From positions 3,658,001 through 3,722,000 of the forward strand of contig NZ_CP011807.3 in NCBI RefSeq assembly GCF_001029105.3: 64,000 nt of DNA. Direction: 5' to 3'. Source of the DNA: Pandoraea faecigallinarum. GTDB lineage: Bacteria; Pseudomonadota; Gammaproteobacteria; Burkholderiales; Burkholderiaceae. The notes beneath the pieces are model-generated. The model was not told the DNA's origin. It saw nothing but the letters and a program-made list of their open reading frames with translations, and searched no databases. Both the position numbers and the translations under genes were made by a program. Positions 33,829 to 43,013 of the stretch are shown here, one piece after another (position 1 is the first letter of the stretch; each line of letters begins with the position of its first letter).

Positions 33829-33856
33829 AAAAAAGCCACGGCGCGAACGCCGTGGC
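33829..33856 (-). terminator. Terminator of the large Ig-like repeat gene
   Basis: GCCACGGCG (33835-33843) and CGCCGTGGC (33848-33856) form a perfect 9-bp stem with a CGAA loop. Read leftward a TTTTTT tract follows. It lies 68 bases beyond the stop of the leftward 1459-residue gene. Confidence 0.85.
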
Positions 33857-33923
33857 GAATGCTGGTGAATCGACTTGGGGAGCGGCAATCGACGACCGGT
33901 CGAACAGCCACAGGTCCAAGCCG

Positions 33924-36900
33924 TCAACCGTTCAAGGGCGTAAGGGCGGCAGCCTTGGCAAAAGCCCCGTGACCCGGGCCCACTCCTGGGTTGCTGAGCA
34001 CGCAGCCGGACAGGGTAATGGTGTCCCACCCCATCTGACGGCCGTAGTTCGAGCCGCACCCGGCTTGCGACGATGCCCAATAGAAGAAGCTCTCCGGCCT
34101 CACCCCTCGCGAATAGACCTTCCTCAATACCGCGATTTCGGCGTCGCCAATACCGCGACCAACGCTATTGGCCCAACTGATGGCCTGCTGAATGCTAAGC
34201 CCCGGCACGTCCCAGATAATGAACTGGAAGACGTTGCTCACCACCACCGTATAGGACTTCGACGTACCTCTGCTGTCTTTTACGGTAATGGTTGCGGTGC
34301 CGTTTCTTTCGCCGACAACCTTGCCTTGCGCATTGACCGACGCAACGGATGGCTTGCTCGAGGTGTAGGTATACGGCGGCACACCGCCCGTGGCGGCACG
34401 GGTCTGCGCATTTCCGGGGGCGTCCTCTCCGGTCTTCGGCCAGCCCGTCTTGATCGCCAGACCGTTCAACACCATCTGCGTATCCGGCAACGTGAAGTCC
34501 GGAATCACTTCCATCTTCACCGTCAGTTCGGGGAACGGGATGGCGTTCGCCTCGTTGCTGCTGCCGTCGAACGTCACCTTCATCTCCACCCTCAGGTTCG
34601 ACCCGTTGCGCAACGCCTCAAGGCGCGCTCGCGGAAGCGCCCTGTTGATCCCGGCGTCGACTTCCGCGGCAGTGACACCCACGCCCTCCGCCAGCACGAT
34701 CGTATCGCTCGCGCCGCTCGCCAGCGTGCCATGGCACCGCAACCAGAATTTCTGGTCAGCGGCGATCGCCGGCCACTGTTTGACCGTGACCGCGGCGTTG
34801 CCGGTGAAGCTCGACAGTTTGAGCTGGCCGTTGGCCGCTTGCGGAATGACAGGCGTCGGCAGGTCTCCCGCCGCGAAGTCGTTGATGGTCAAATCGAGAA
34901 TCCCGGACGCGGTCGTCTGACCGTTGCGAGTGACCGTGTAATAGACGGGCAGGGTCTTGCCGATGTAGGGCAGCACCTTGTCCGCGTCTACGGGTATGTC
35001 AACGGTGCCGCTCGCATCTCCCGCCACCGTATCGAACGACGCGTCGCCATCCCACACGAGCTGGATCGAGTCGGTTGCCTGCATGTCCTCATAGGTCACG
35101 CGAACCGTGACACCGTCGATCGCATCGATCGCGTCGAGCTCCCCGTCCTGTGCTTCGGTCACTTCCGGCGCAAACAGGTCCAGACCGTCCGAGAACCGGA
35201 GCGTGCGAACGCGGAACACCACGGCGTCGGCCTCGTTCGGGCTGCCATCGAACGTCACCTTGACCTCAAGCGTGAAGTTCGAGCCGTCCTGCAGCTTTTC
35301 CAAATCTACGCGGCGCAGCGTCCGGTTGAGTGGCTTGCCCGCTTCCTCGGCGGTAACGACATGCCCGCTCTCCAAGGTGATCGTGATTCGGCTGCCGCTG
35401 ATTTGCGTCCCATGCAAACGCCACCAGATGCGCTGGCCTTGCGCCATGAGCGGCCACGCCGGCTGCCGTGCCGTGGCGTCTCCCGCGAAATTGGACAGAT
35501 TGAGTACGCCGCCCTTTTGCTCGACGACCGTCGCGAGCGGCAGATTGCCCGGCAGGAAATTCTCGACCACGAGATCGAGCACCGGCGACTCGACGTCGAT
35601 GCCTTTGCGCGTAACCACAAACGACACCGGCACGGTACGTCCGAGGCACATCGCGACCTTGTCCGGTGGCACGGTAAACGTCACCGTCCCCGACGGATCG
35701 CCCGGCACGGCGGGGAAGCTCGTGTCGCCGTCCCAACTCAGCTGAATCGAATCTTCCGGCGACATGTCTTCATAGGTGACGCTCACGGTAGCGCCCTGTT
35801 TCGCATCCACGGGTTTGAGCACGTTGCCCGTGGCTTCGAGCACCTCGGGCGCACTGAGGCCGGGTAACGGCAGTGCAACGCGCAGGTTCAGCACTTCGGA
35901 CTTGAATACCCGATTGCCGCGCGTGATCGTATAGCGCACGGGCACGATTTCTCCGTGCCAACGGTCGATCACATCCTTTTCCACGCGGAATGGATAGTCC
36001 ATTGGCGTGACGATGCCGATACTGTCGTGGTACTCGCGGCTGCCTTCTCCCCAGTAAAGATCGATTTCGTCGCCGGGGCGCATGTCGCGGAATTCCGGCA
36101 CGACCGTCGTCGCGCCGCGCAGATACGCATCTTCCGGCAGGAAATCGCCGTCGGCCTCTTCCACGTGCGGGGCGGGCCAGATTTCCGCTTCGTGAATCTC
36201 GATGAGCAGTTCCTTCGACGTCTGTTCGCCGTCGGCGTTGGTCACCGTGTAATACACCGCGACCATCCGGTTGTTCAGCGCGAGAATCTTGTCCCTGGGC
36301 ACGTACATGTTGACGGGGTTACCCACCATGTTGTCGGTGATCGCAAAGGACTGGATATGCTCGCCGGCGGTATTTTCTCCGAACCGGATCTTCACCACAT
36401 CGTTGCGCGCCATCCCTTCGTATGGCGCGACCCGCACTGTCGCATCGATTTCCAGTTCGCTCGGATCGAGGATGCCGTCGACCGCTTCCACCACAATCGG
36501 CGCGGGCAGCGTAGTCTCCAGCGGCAGCACCACGAACGTCTTCGCCATCGATCCGGTCTTGCCGCCCGAGGCATGCGTGACTTCGTACAGCACGTTGACG
36601 GTATCGCCGCCCATCGCGTTGATTTCGATGACGTTCCGGTCGGCTACCACGACGATATCGCCCACCGCCGTCACCTGTTCGGTACCGGTCTGCTGGCCGC
36701 CCTCCGAAGTGCCGAGCCAGAACCAGGTGACGCTGTCACCTACCGCCATATCGGGCCAGGCCGGAATCGTCACTCTGGCGCCGGCGGGCACGAAGATCGG
36801 ATTCAGCTCGCCGTTCACTTCCCCTTCGACCAGCGGCGCCGGCAAGGCGTCGGCCTTGAACACGGTCAGCGTCAGTGTGGACGACTCCCTGAGGCTCGTT

Positions 36901-38303
36901 CCGGACTGCACCGTGTACATCACGTTCACCGTACCGCCACCCAGCGGCCCGATCTTGCTGTACGGCACCGTGAAGCGAAGCGGCTCGCCCACGTTCTCGC
37001 GACTGATTTCGATGATGTCGAAGTACGTCACCGGATCACCGCCCTGCGTGGTTCCCTCCCACCGCAAACGCAAAAGATCGCCCAACGCCAGATTCGGCCA
37101 CGGTTCGACGTCGACCGTGGCGCCATTGGGCACGTCTGCGGGGTCCAGCGTCGCGTCGTCGGACGCTTCGAGCACGCGCGGCGCGGGCAGCAAGACCGCC
37201 GTGCCCTCGACGGCGAAATTCGAGCGATACGAGCGTCCCTTGTGCACGCCGCCCGCGGTGCTTACCCGGTAGTACAACGACCCTTGTCCGGGCACGATCT
37301 GCGCGAGCGTCGCATTCGGCAGATCGAACGACAGAATCACGCCGCCGCCGAGCGTTTGCGACGCCGTATAAGTGACCTCCAGCCCTTCGTACGATCGGCC
37401 TTCGAAGACGAGTATCACGCCATCGCCCTGCTCCATGTCACCATTTTTCATGATGATCACTTGCGCATCGGCGCCGTCGAGCAAGTCGTAATCGAGCACG
37501 TCGTTGCTGACTTCCACGACAGCGGGCGGGTCATAGATCGCGTCGCCCATTTCGACTTCGATGAATGAAGACAGCGCCCGCCCTGACCAGTTACTCACGG
37601 TGTCGCGGATTTCGTACGTCACGGCGACCGCCTCGCCATCGCCTCCCGCCTCGATCACTGCTGCGGGCACCATCAGGATCAGCGGTTTGTCAACCTGCGA
37701 TTCGTCGATGGGCGGCACTTCCCACGTCGCGGCGCCCCAGAACAGCTTGAGCCGGTCGCCGGCCGTCATGTTGAGCCACGGCGGAATCTCCACGCGGATG
37801 CCCTCCGGGGGAACGGCATCGATCGGCCCGGGGGGCAGAATCGCCTTCTCCAGCCCTTCGTTGACCGGCCACGTCGACTGATCGGGATCGTCACCGCCGG
37901 GCACCGAGAGTTTCACGAGCACAGACGTAATCGGCGACGGTGCCGGCGCGGGGTCGCCGAACGACGAGATGCGCTCGTACCAGACGTCCACGATGCCGTC
38001 GCCCACGTCGATGACATCCTTTACCGGCACCTTCATCTGAAAGTTCGGGTCGTTGGGAGACTCCACGATCATCAGATCGACAATGTGACCGACGCGCCCC
38101 CAGTACAACCGCAAGGTATCCCCCTTGAGCATCAGCGGGTTCCATGGCACCAGCACGTCGAGATAGCCTTCGAGATCCGCGTAGACCTCCTGTTTCCGGA
38201 TACCGCCGTTGGCCTCGGCCAAAGGCACCTGCGGTGCCTGGAGCACCAGGGTTTCCTCGAGTTTGTCCGGCGCTCTGAGGAAGAAACTGTCGCGTGTATT
38301 CAT
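33924..38303 (-). CDS. Large Ig-like repeat protein (1459 aa), putative quorum-sensing target
   Basis: A 1459-residue, acidic, Cys-poor protein made of about eleven divergent repeats of 100-115 residues. The common pattern is PAPxVxEAxxGxLDP, GATVxVPxW, DMxxGDxVxLxWxG, then a second half with VPxxK/D and VxVxYTVT. A bacterial Ig-like (Big2-type) domain follows at about 1270-1350 (SSKPSVASVNAQGKVVGE). The unique C-terminal domain of about 105 residues has two Cys (AGCGSNYG, SGCVLSNPG), with an FFYWASSQ segment before them. Repeats 8-9 and 10-11 look like a duplicated pair. There is no signal peptide or membrane anchor: it begins MNTRDSFFLRAPDKLEETLV. The fold suggests a surface or extracellular adhesive filament, but the export route is unknown. 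Its start is 123 bases from the palindromic lux box 2, shared with the divergent 789-residue gene. Confidence 0.8.
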   Translation of the reverse strand: MNTRDSFFLRAPDKLEETLVLQAPQVPLAEANGGIRKQEVYADLEGYLDVLVPWNPLMLKGDTLRLYWGRVGHIVDLMIVESPNDPNFQMKVPVKDVIDVGDGIVDVWYERISSFGDPAPAPSPITSVLVKLSVPGGDDPDQSTWPVNEGLEKAILPPGPIDAVPPEGIRVEIPPWLNMTAGDRLKLFWGAATWEVPPIDESQVDKPLILMVPAAVIEAGGDGEAVAVTYEIRDTVSNWSGRALSSFIEVEMGDAIYDPPAVVEVSNDVLDYDLLDGADAQVIIMKNGDMEQGDGVILVFEGRSYEGLEVTYTASQTLGGGVILSFDLPNATLAQIVPGQGSLYYRVSTAGGVHKGRSYRSNFAVEGTAVLLPAPRVLEASDDATLDPADVPNGATVDVEPWPNLALGDLLRLRWEGTTQGGDPVTYFDIIEISRENVGEPLRFTVPYSKIGPLGGGTVNVMYTVQSGTSLRESSTLTLTVFKADALPAPLVEGEVNGELNPIFVPAGARVTIPAWPDMAVGDSVTWFWLGTSEGGQQTGTEQVTAVGDIVVVADRNVIEINAMGGDTVNVLYEVTHASGGKTGSMAKTFVVLPLETTLPAPIVVEAVDGILDPSELEIDATVRVAPYEGMARNDVVKIRFGENTAGEHIQSFAITDNMVGNPVNMYVPRDKILALNNRMVAVYYTVTNADGEQTSKELLIEIHEAEIWPAPHVEEADGDFLPEDAYLRGATTVVPEFRDMRPGDEIDLYWGEGSREYHDSIGIVTPMDYPFRVEKDVIDRWHGEIVPVRYTITRGNRVFKSEVLNLRVALPLPGLSAPEVLEATGNVLKPVDAKQGATVSVTYEDMSPEDSIQLSWDGDTSFPAVPGDPSGTVTFTVPPDKVAMCLGRTVPVSFVVTRKGIDVESPVLDLVVENFLPGNLPLATVVEQKGGVLNLSNFAGDATARQPAWPLMAQGQRIWWRLHGTQISGSRITITLESGHVVTAEEAGKPLNRTLRRVDLEKLQDGSNFTLEVKVTFDGSPNEADAVVFRVRTLRFSDGLDLFAPEVTEAQDGELDAIDAIDGVTVRVTYEDMQATDSIQLVWDGDASFDTVAGDASGTVDIPVDADKVLPYIGKTLPVYYTVTRNGQTTASGILDLTINDFAAGDLPTPVIPQAANGQLKLSSFTGNAAVTVKQWPAIAADQKFWLRCHGTLASGASDTIVLAEGVGVTAAEVDAGINRALPRARLEALRNGSNLRVEMKVTFDGSSNEANAIPFPELTVKMEVIPDFTLPDTQMVLNGLAIKTGWPKTGEDAPGNAQTRAATGGVPPYTYTSSKPSVASVNAQGKVVGERNGTATITVKDSRGTSKSYTVVVSNVFQFIIWDVPGLSIQQAISWANSVGRGIGDAEIAVLRKVYSRGVRPESFFYWASSQAGCGSNYGRQMGWDTITLSGCVLSNPGVGPGHGAFAKAAALTPLNG

Positions 38304-38425
38304 GACCGACCTCCGGTTTGCAGCACGATTGCTGCGGGTGGAATCCGGCCCCTGACCGTGCGATCGGAGACCGGGAGAAACGCAGACACGGGGTCTCCAT
38401 CTCGCCACCGCAACCGTCGCCCGGC

Positions 38426-38445
38426 AACTGTCAACGTTGACAGTT
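38426..38445. promoter_or_regulatory. lux box 2 (between the divergent Ig-like genes)
   Basis: A 20-base perfect palindrome with core CTGTCAACGTTGACAG (38428-38443) and flanking AA/TT. It lies 63 bases upstream of the rightward gene and 123 bases upstream of the leftward gene. One LuxR dimer here could control both. Confidence 0.85.
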
Positions 38446-38507
38446 TTCCGTCGCGAATCCGGGCGCGACACTCTGCAAACCATTCGCCCACACCGTGGAG
38501 GTTCATC

Positions 38508-40877
38508 ATGAGCGTCAAGCGTAAGGCCCTGCTTCGCACCGATAATGCCCCGGCTCGTCAGAGCACGCGCTCCCCCACCCGCGAGGGTCGCGTTGCCCCG
38601 GATCCCGCCGACATCGATGAGACCGTCGTGGTCGCCAACCCCGCCGACTTCCCGCCCGACGCGGCCCCGTACAACCTGATCAGATCGGATACGTTGACGC
38701 AACCGCTTCTGTTCAAGGGACCGATAACGGCCGCCATGTATCCCAGGTGTCTGTTTCGCGTCTACTACGACGGCGGTCTGGACACCGCGGAACACGAGAT
38801 GCAACCCGCTGATTTCGAGAACGGCTACATCTCCATGACGCTCGCGCCCGAGGTCTACGCCCGCGAAGACGGCATGCATACCTTCAAGTGGGACTGGAAG
38901 TCCGATACCGAAACCAACTTTACAGACCCTTCCGATGTCACCTTCTTCACCATCGACCGGCAGAAGCCGGGAGTGCCTATGCTGGGAGACATCGAGTTTC
39001 CCGACGATGTGCATGAGAATGGCCTGACGGATGCGCGCCTCACCGAGCTGGGCAACAAGCTTCCCGGCGAAGTGCCCAGCTATACGGACCGGATTCACGG
39101 CGACACGGCGGTGGGCATTGTGCGCAATATCGCCGGTGACGAAGAACGAACGGCGCCCTTTCAAATTCCCTACATGCAGGCGGGTGAACCGGTCGTGCTT
39201 GAATTCACGCGCGAGATGCTCGCGCGGCTTGGCGACGGGTTGCTGACTTTCACGTACATCGTGACGGACCTCGCGGGCAATGTGAGCGACGAATCCGAGC
39301 CGGTCGTCATCGACGTCTTCCTGAAGCCTGGCATTCCGGATCTCGATCCGCCGCTCGTACCGCTCTACGACGACGATGCCCCAACCCCGCCCGATATCAA
39401 GCTCATTGACGAAGTCGATGCACGCACGCCCGTCGAAGTGCACATCCCCGGGCATCCCGAACTGGCGACCGGCGACGTGTTCGTCGTATGGTGGGGAACC
39501 CGCGAGCAGCCTCCGGTCATCTTTACAGGCGACGACGCGAGTGCGCCCGTGATCCTGCAAATCAAGATTCCGTACGGCGAGGTCTCAGGCGAATGGGCAG
39601 ACGCCGCCCAGGACGCGGATGGCTTCGCAACCATTCCGGTCAACTACGTCGTCTTCCGCGCCAACAAGGAAGTCGGGCGTCCGCCGGCGCCTCATAACGT
39701 GGTGGTCAATCTGAGTCAGGCTGGTGGTGTCGACCCCGATCCCGAAACTCCCGAAAACGAAGCGCTGGGATTCCCGTACGTACACCATTCCCAGTGGAAC
39801 AGCGACCGGATCAATTACATCCCCGACGCATCGCTTCAGGAAGACCACGAGTTCTTTGTGCCGTGGTTCGCACGCAATCCCGACGGCACCCCGTCAGGCG
39901 ACGATGCCTTCCGGGGAGGCGACGATGTCATCGTCATGTACAACGGTGAGGTATTCGATGAACGTCCCGTATCGGGGTCGGACGTAAGCGCCAAACAGGA
40001 CCTGAAGTTTGTGTTGCCGTGGGAAGTGGTCAAAGCTGCGGGCAGCGGGATCAAACCGATCCAATATCTCGCAATACGGTATTTTGACGACAATCGCAGG
40101 GAAAACACGTCCGTTTCGCCGCCAGCCGACGTCGAGGTCGAGGACAGCAGCGACATTCCGGGCGGCCCAGACGGTCTGTTGCCTGCCCGCTTCGTTGCCG
40201 ACATCGTACGCTGGAGCGAAGTCTCGGTAGTGGGGCACGCCCCGCTGACTGTCAAAGCTTATGAAGGGATGCGAGTGGGCGACAAGGTGCGGGTCCATGT
40301 CACCGCCGACGAATTCTTTCCGAATGATCAAACCTACGGCGATCCGTACCCAAGAGCCGAATGGGGAGGCGACCAGAACAAGCATCCGCATCCGGTGTAC
40401 CCGCACGAGATCGTCGTCACAGACGACAATATCGATACCGACCTTACGTTCGGGTGGCCGCAGGAGCTCGTCCACTGGACCTATATTTACGGAATGGCGC
40501 GTATTACCTATTCCGTTACGAGGCCCGATGGCAAGCGAGCCGATGCACGTGCCGGGGCCGATCAGCGCACGGACGTGTCGCAGGCCGGGCAGCCCGAGCC
40601 CGACTCGTACGGCCTCACGGCGCCCCGGATCACATTCTCCGAAGCGAACCGGACAGGCGCCAGGAATTCGCCGCAACGGATGGCGGCGCTCAACGACTTC
40701 GCCAGCCAGTTCCGGACCAGCCGGCAGGCGCGCGCACATTTGCGCCAGCGCCGGATGCAGGCCGGAAAGGTCAAACACGCGGCTGTCGCTGCGCGCGACG
40801 ACAACCTCACGCCGATTCAGGCGAAGCTCCGTGAGATTGCCATGCGCCCGATCCCAAAGACCAAACGAAACGAGTAA
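38508..40877 (+). CDS. Ig-like repeat partner protein (789 aa), putative quorum-sensing target
   Basis: A 789-residue soluble protein. It shares the vocabulary of its divergent neighbour (VEVHIPGHPELATGDVFVVWWG, LTVKAYEGMRVGDKVRVHV) and has about six Ig-like beta-sandwich segments between residues 40 and 700. It begins with a basic, disordered stretch (MSVKRKALLRTDNAPARQ) and has no signal peptide. The last 80 residues are strongly basic and helical (MRPIPKTKRNE end, with RQARAHLRQRRMQAGK). I recognise no enzymatic motif. The two genes look like diverged products of one family. They are divergently transcribed from one perfect lux box, and joint action at the cell surface or in a secreted complex is inferred. 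Confidence 0.75.
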   Translation: MSVKRKALLRTDNAPARQSTRSPTREGRVAPDPADIDETVVVANPADFPPDAAPYNLIRSDTLTQPLLFKGPITAAMYPRCLFRVYYDGGLDTAEHEMQPADFENGYISMTLAPEVYAREDGMHTFKWDWKSDTETNFTDPSDVTFFTIDRQKPGVPMLGDIEFPDDVHENGLTDARLTELGNKLPGEVPSYTDRIHGDTAVGIVRNIAGDEERTAPFQIPYMQAGEPVVLEFTREMLARLGDGLLTFTYIVTDLAGNVSDESEPVVIDVFLKPGIPDLDPPLVPLYDDDAPTPPDIKLIDEVDARTPVEVHIPGHPELATGDVFVVWWGTREQPPVIFTGDDASAPVILQIKIPYGEVSGEWADAAQDADGFATIPVNYVVFRANKEVGRPPAPHNVVVNLSQAGGVDPDPETPENEALGFPYVHHSQWNSDRINYIPDASLQEDHEFFVPWFARNPDGTPSGDDAFRGGDDVIVMYNGEVFDERPVSGSDVSAKQDLKFVLPWEVVKAAGSGIKPIQYLAIRYFDDNRRENTSVSPPADVEVEDSSDIPGGPDGLLPARFVADIVRWSEVSVVGHAPLTVKAYEGMRVGDKVRVHVTADEFFPNDQTYGDPYPRAEWGGDQNKHPHPVYPHEIVVTDDNIDTDLTFGWPQELVHWTYIYGMARITYSVTRPDGKRADARAGADQRTDVSQAGQPEPDSYGLTAPRITFSEANRTGARNSPQRMAALNDFASQFRTSRQARAHLRQRRMQAGKVKHAAVAARDDNLTPIQAKLREIAMRPIPKTKRNE

Positions 40878-40951
40878 CATCTGGTGAAACAAAGTGCGCA
40901 GTGCAACGCGGGTTATGCGTGCCTGCGCACCCCATCCACCATTCCCACAAC

Positions 40952-40974
40952 GCCAGGGCGCCTGTCGCCCTGGC
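40952..40974 (+). terminator. Stem-loop just upstream of the ToxR-like gene
   Basis: GCCAGGGCG (40952-40960) and CGCCCTGGC (40966-40974) form a 9-bp stem ending 7 bases before the ATG at 40982. It may end the 789-residue gene's transcript, or mask the ribosome-binding site of the following gene, which has no visible Shine-Dalgarno. Confidence 0.55.
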
Positions 40975-40981
40975 ACTTTCT

Positions 40982-41857
40982 ATGGTCAAGTTTCTGCTCG
41001 GCGGGACCGCCGGCTTCGATACGGATACGTTCGCCCTCGTTTCCCGGCACGACAGCACGCAAAGCGTGCCACTCGGCGCCGCCGCCGGCCGCTGTCTGCA
41101 GGTGCTGCTCGAAGCCGACGGCGAAATCGTCACCAAGAAAACACTGCTCGCCCAGGGCTGGGAACAGTACGGCGCCGTCGTCTCCGAGAACAACCTCAGC
41201 CAGGCCATCGTTCGCATTCGCAAAGCGCTGGTACAACTCGGAGCCGACCCCGCCGTGTTGATCACCTTGCCGCGCATTGGCTATCGCATTACAGGCGTAG
41301 AGCGCGTGTCCGCCCATAACTCCGGACAATGGACAACGCCCTCCGGCATCGTTTCCGAAACCGGAACACACGTCGAAGACGAGGAAATCACCCAAAAATC
41401 AACGCCGTCCGAGGAAATTTCTACGCGGGAAACGGAAGCCCTCGATGGGATCGACAAGGCGGCGCCGCGCAAGGCGGTGCGTCTCGATGCAGCGGTCTTT
41501 GCGTGGATCGCCGCCGCGGCGCTGAGCACCGGCATCGCGTTGTGGGTCATCCCGAAGATTCACGGCGACCTGCGCTCGAACGCCCCCGAAGTTCGATGGG
41601 AAGCGCGCGATGCCAGCCCCGGCAACCGTGTGTTCGTGCCACCCGAACTGAAACAGGTCAAGTCCTTTATCGACGAGCGGCTCGACAGGCTTGCCCGCAC
41701 GCCGCCGACATCCGTCGACGACCATGCGAAGCGCCTCGTGTATCTGAACGGTTCGCAAAGCAATGAAGTGGCCAGCTACTTTCTGTGCCTTCGCCCCATC
41801 ACGCAACCGGATCCCGGCTGCGTGTCGTATCTGCTGATCGATCATCTTTCGCCATGA
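40982..41857 (+). CDS. ToxR/CadC/MarT-like membrane-anchored winged-helix regulator
   Basis: A 291-residue inner-membrane regulator. An N-terminal OmpR-type winged helix runs from about 28 to 103 (LGAAAGRCLQVLLEADGEIV, NNLSQAIVRIRKAL, TLPRIGYRIT). A Ser/Thr/Glu-rich cytoplasmic linker follows, then a single transmembrane helix at about 169-191 (DAAVFAWIAAAALSTGIALW). The periplasmic part of about 100 residues has two Cys (FLCLRP and PDPGCV). Topology and size match ToxR, CadC and MarT. It overlaps the FidL-like gene by ATGA, as MarT-type regulators pair with a small membrane protein. Likely targets are the surface-protein genes around it. The signal sensed is unknown. Confidence 0.88.
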   Translation: MVKFLLGGTAGFDTDTFALVSRHDSTQSVPLGAAAGRCLQVLLEADGEIVTKKTLLAQGWEQYGAVVSENNLSQAIVRIRKALVQLGADPAVLITLPRIGYRITGVERVSAHNSGQWTTPSGIVSETGTHVEDEEITQKSTPSEEISTRETEALDGIDKAAPRKAVRLDAAVFAWIAAAALSTGIALWVIPKIHGDLRSNAPEVRWEARDASPGNRVFVPPELKQVKSFIDERLDRLARTPPTSVDDHAKRLVYLNGSQSNEVASYFLCLRPITQPDPGCVSYLLIDHLSP

Positions 41858-42408
41858 GTTTTTCCGCCGCTTCCGCCCCCCTCCCGCGTCGATTTGTCCG
41901 GCGAATTTCGCGCCGCGCGCTGTGGCTCGGCGTGACCGCCGCCGTCGTCGTCCCCTGGCTTGCCGCTTGGCCGCTTGTGCCGGACAGGCGCATCGACTGG
42001 CAATGCCTGTCGGATATCGAATTCGACACGGTGACACCGCACGGCAAGTTCGTGCAGGTTACCGGCACGATGGCGTCGGACTACTCGCACAATGGCACGG
42101 GAACGGCGCGTTTTTCCGGCCGCATACGTCAGGTCGACACCGTGAATGTAGTCCATCGCATGGCCGAATTCGACTATGTGGCGCTCGACAGCATGGTGCG
42201 CGTGAACACCATACGTGCGAGCCGGCTTGCCACCGACGATGCGCCGGACGACCTCGTCTTCCAGTATGTCTACGGTGGTTTCCGCCCCGGGCATACCGAC
42301 TATTTTCAGGCGATGCGCACTGGCGCTGGCATGAGCGTCGGCTTCAACCAGCAGCCTCGCGTGTTCTGCGCAGCGCCGCCTGGCGCTCGGGCCGCAGGCG
42401 CGCGATGA
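41854..42408 (+). CDS. FidL-like small membrane protein
   Basis: A 184-residue protein with one N-terminal membrane anchor (LWLGVTAAVVVPWLAAW, about 28-44) and a periplasmic beta-rich domain. The pattern WQCLSDIEFDTV, VTGTMASDYSHNGTGTARFSGRI, and a late single Cys (VFCAAP) fits FidL-like proteins. In Salmonella SPI-3 fidL neighbours marT, and ToxR-type regulators often work with such a partner (ToxS-like). It is translationally coupled to the regulator by the ATGA overlap. The family call is made from pattern memory and not from a search. Confidence 0.7.
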   Translation: MSFSAASAPLPRRFVRRISRRALWLGVTAAVVVPWLAAWPLVPDRRIDWQCLSDIEFDTVTPHGKFVQVTGTMASDYSHNGTGTARFSGRIRQVDTVNVVHRMAEFDYVALDSMVRVNTIRASRLATDDAPDDLVFQYVYGGFRPGHTDYFQAMRTGAGMSVGFNQQPRVFCAAPPGARAAGAR

Positions 42409-42431
42409 ATCGGGGCAATTGTCGAACTCGC

Positions 42432-42463
42432 AAAAAAGCCTGACAGCGGCAAGGCTGTCAGGC
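42432..42463 (-). terminator. Terminator left of the IS, originally for autotransporter 1
   Basis: GCCTGACAG (42438-42446) and CTGTCAGGC (42455-42463) form a 9-bp stem. Read leftward a TTTTTT tract follows (42437-42432). Removing the IS would put it about 65 bases behind the stop of the first autotransporter gene, so it is probably that gene's terminator. Confidence 0.8.
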
Positions 42464-42536
42464 CAAGGTGCACCTGCGGTGCACGAAGTGGGGCGGTCAT
42501 ATGCACCACACCCCTTCGGAGATTCTTAGAGCCGGT

Positions 42537-43013
42537 TTACGATCTCCTGAGCAGCAGTGCCAAAAAGGCGAGATGGACAAACTGCAAGCTGGTGTTGAGC
42601 AAACGCTCACAGTTCTTCCATAAGCGCCGGTTCTTCTCCAGCCAGGCGAAACTGCGCTCGACGACCCAACGCTGCGGCAGGACCTTGAAAGTATGCAGTT
42701 CGCTGCGTTTGGCGATCTGCACCGTGACCCGCTCGCCCAAGATCTCGCGCACGCCCTGCGCGAAGGGTTCGCCCACGTAACCGCCATCGACCAGCACACT
42801 TTGCACCTGTCCCAAGCGAGGCTTGCCGTGCTCGAACGCCAGCAACGCTCCTTTGCGATCGTTCACCTCGGCAGTGGTTACCGCCACGGCGTGCGGTAAG
42901 CCCTGCGTGTCTACGGCAATATGACGCTTGATGCCCGACACCTTCTTGCCCGCGTCATAACCCTTATGCGCTGCCGTGTCAGTGTTCTTCACGCTCTGCG
43001 CGTCCACGATCAA
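42537..43013 (-). CDS. IS5-family transposase, second frame (OrfB)
   Basis: The downstream frame, 158 codons. It opens MIVDAQSVKNTDTAAHKGYD, the first catalytic Asp region of the DDE domain. It continues with VDGGYVGEPF (second Asp) and ends with PQRWVVERSFAWLEKNRRL, the Y/W(2)R(3)E(6)R signature holding the catalytic Glu. It is out of frame with OrfA and overlaps it by 35 bases. In the IS427 group such frames are joined by programmed ribosomal frameshifting, so the ATG at 43013 need not be a true start. All three acidic residues are present, so the element may be active. Confidence 0.88.
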   Translation of the reverse strand: MIVDAQSVKNTDTAAHKGYDAGKKVSGIKRHIAVDTQGLPHAVAVTTAEVNDRKGALLAFEHGKPRLGQVQSVLVDGGYVGEPFAQGVREILGERVTVQIAKRSELHTFKVLPQRWVVERSFAWLEKNRRLWKNCERLLNTSLQFVHLAFLALLLRRS

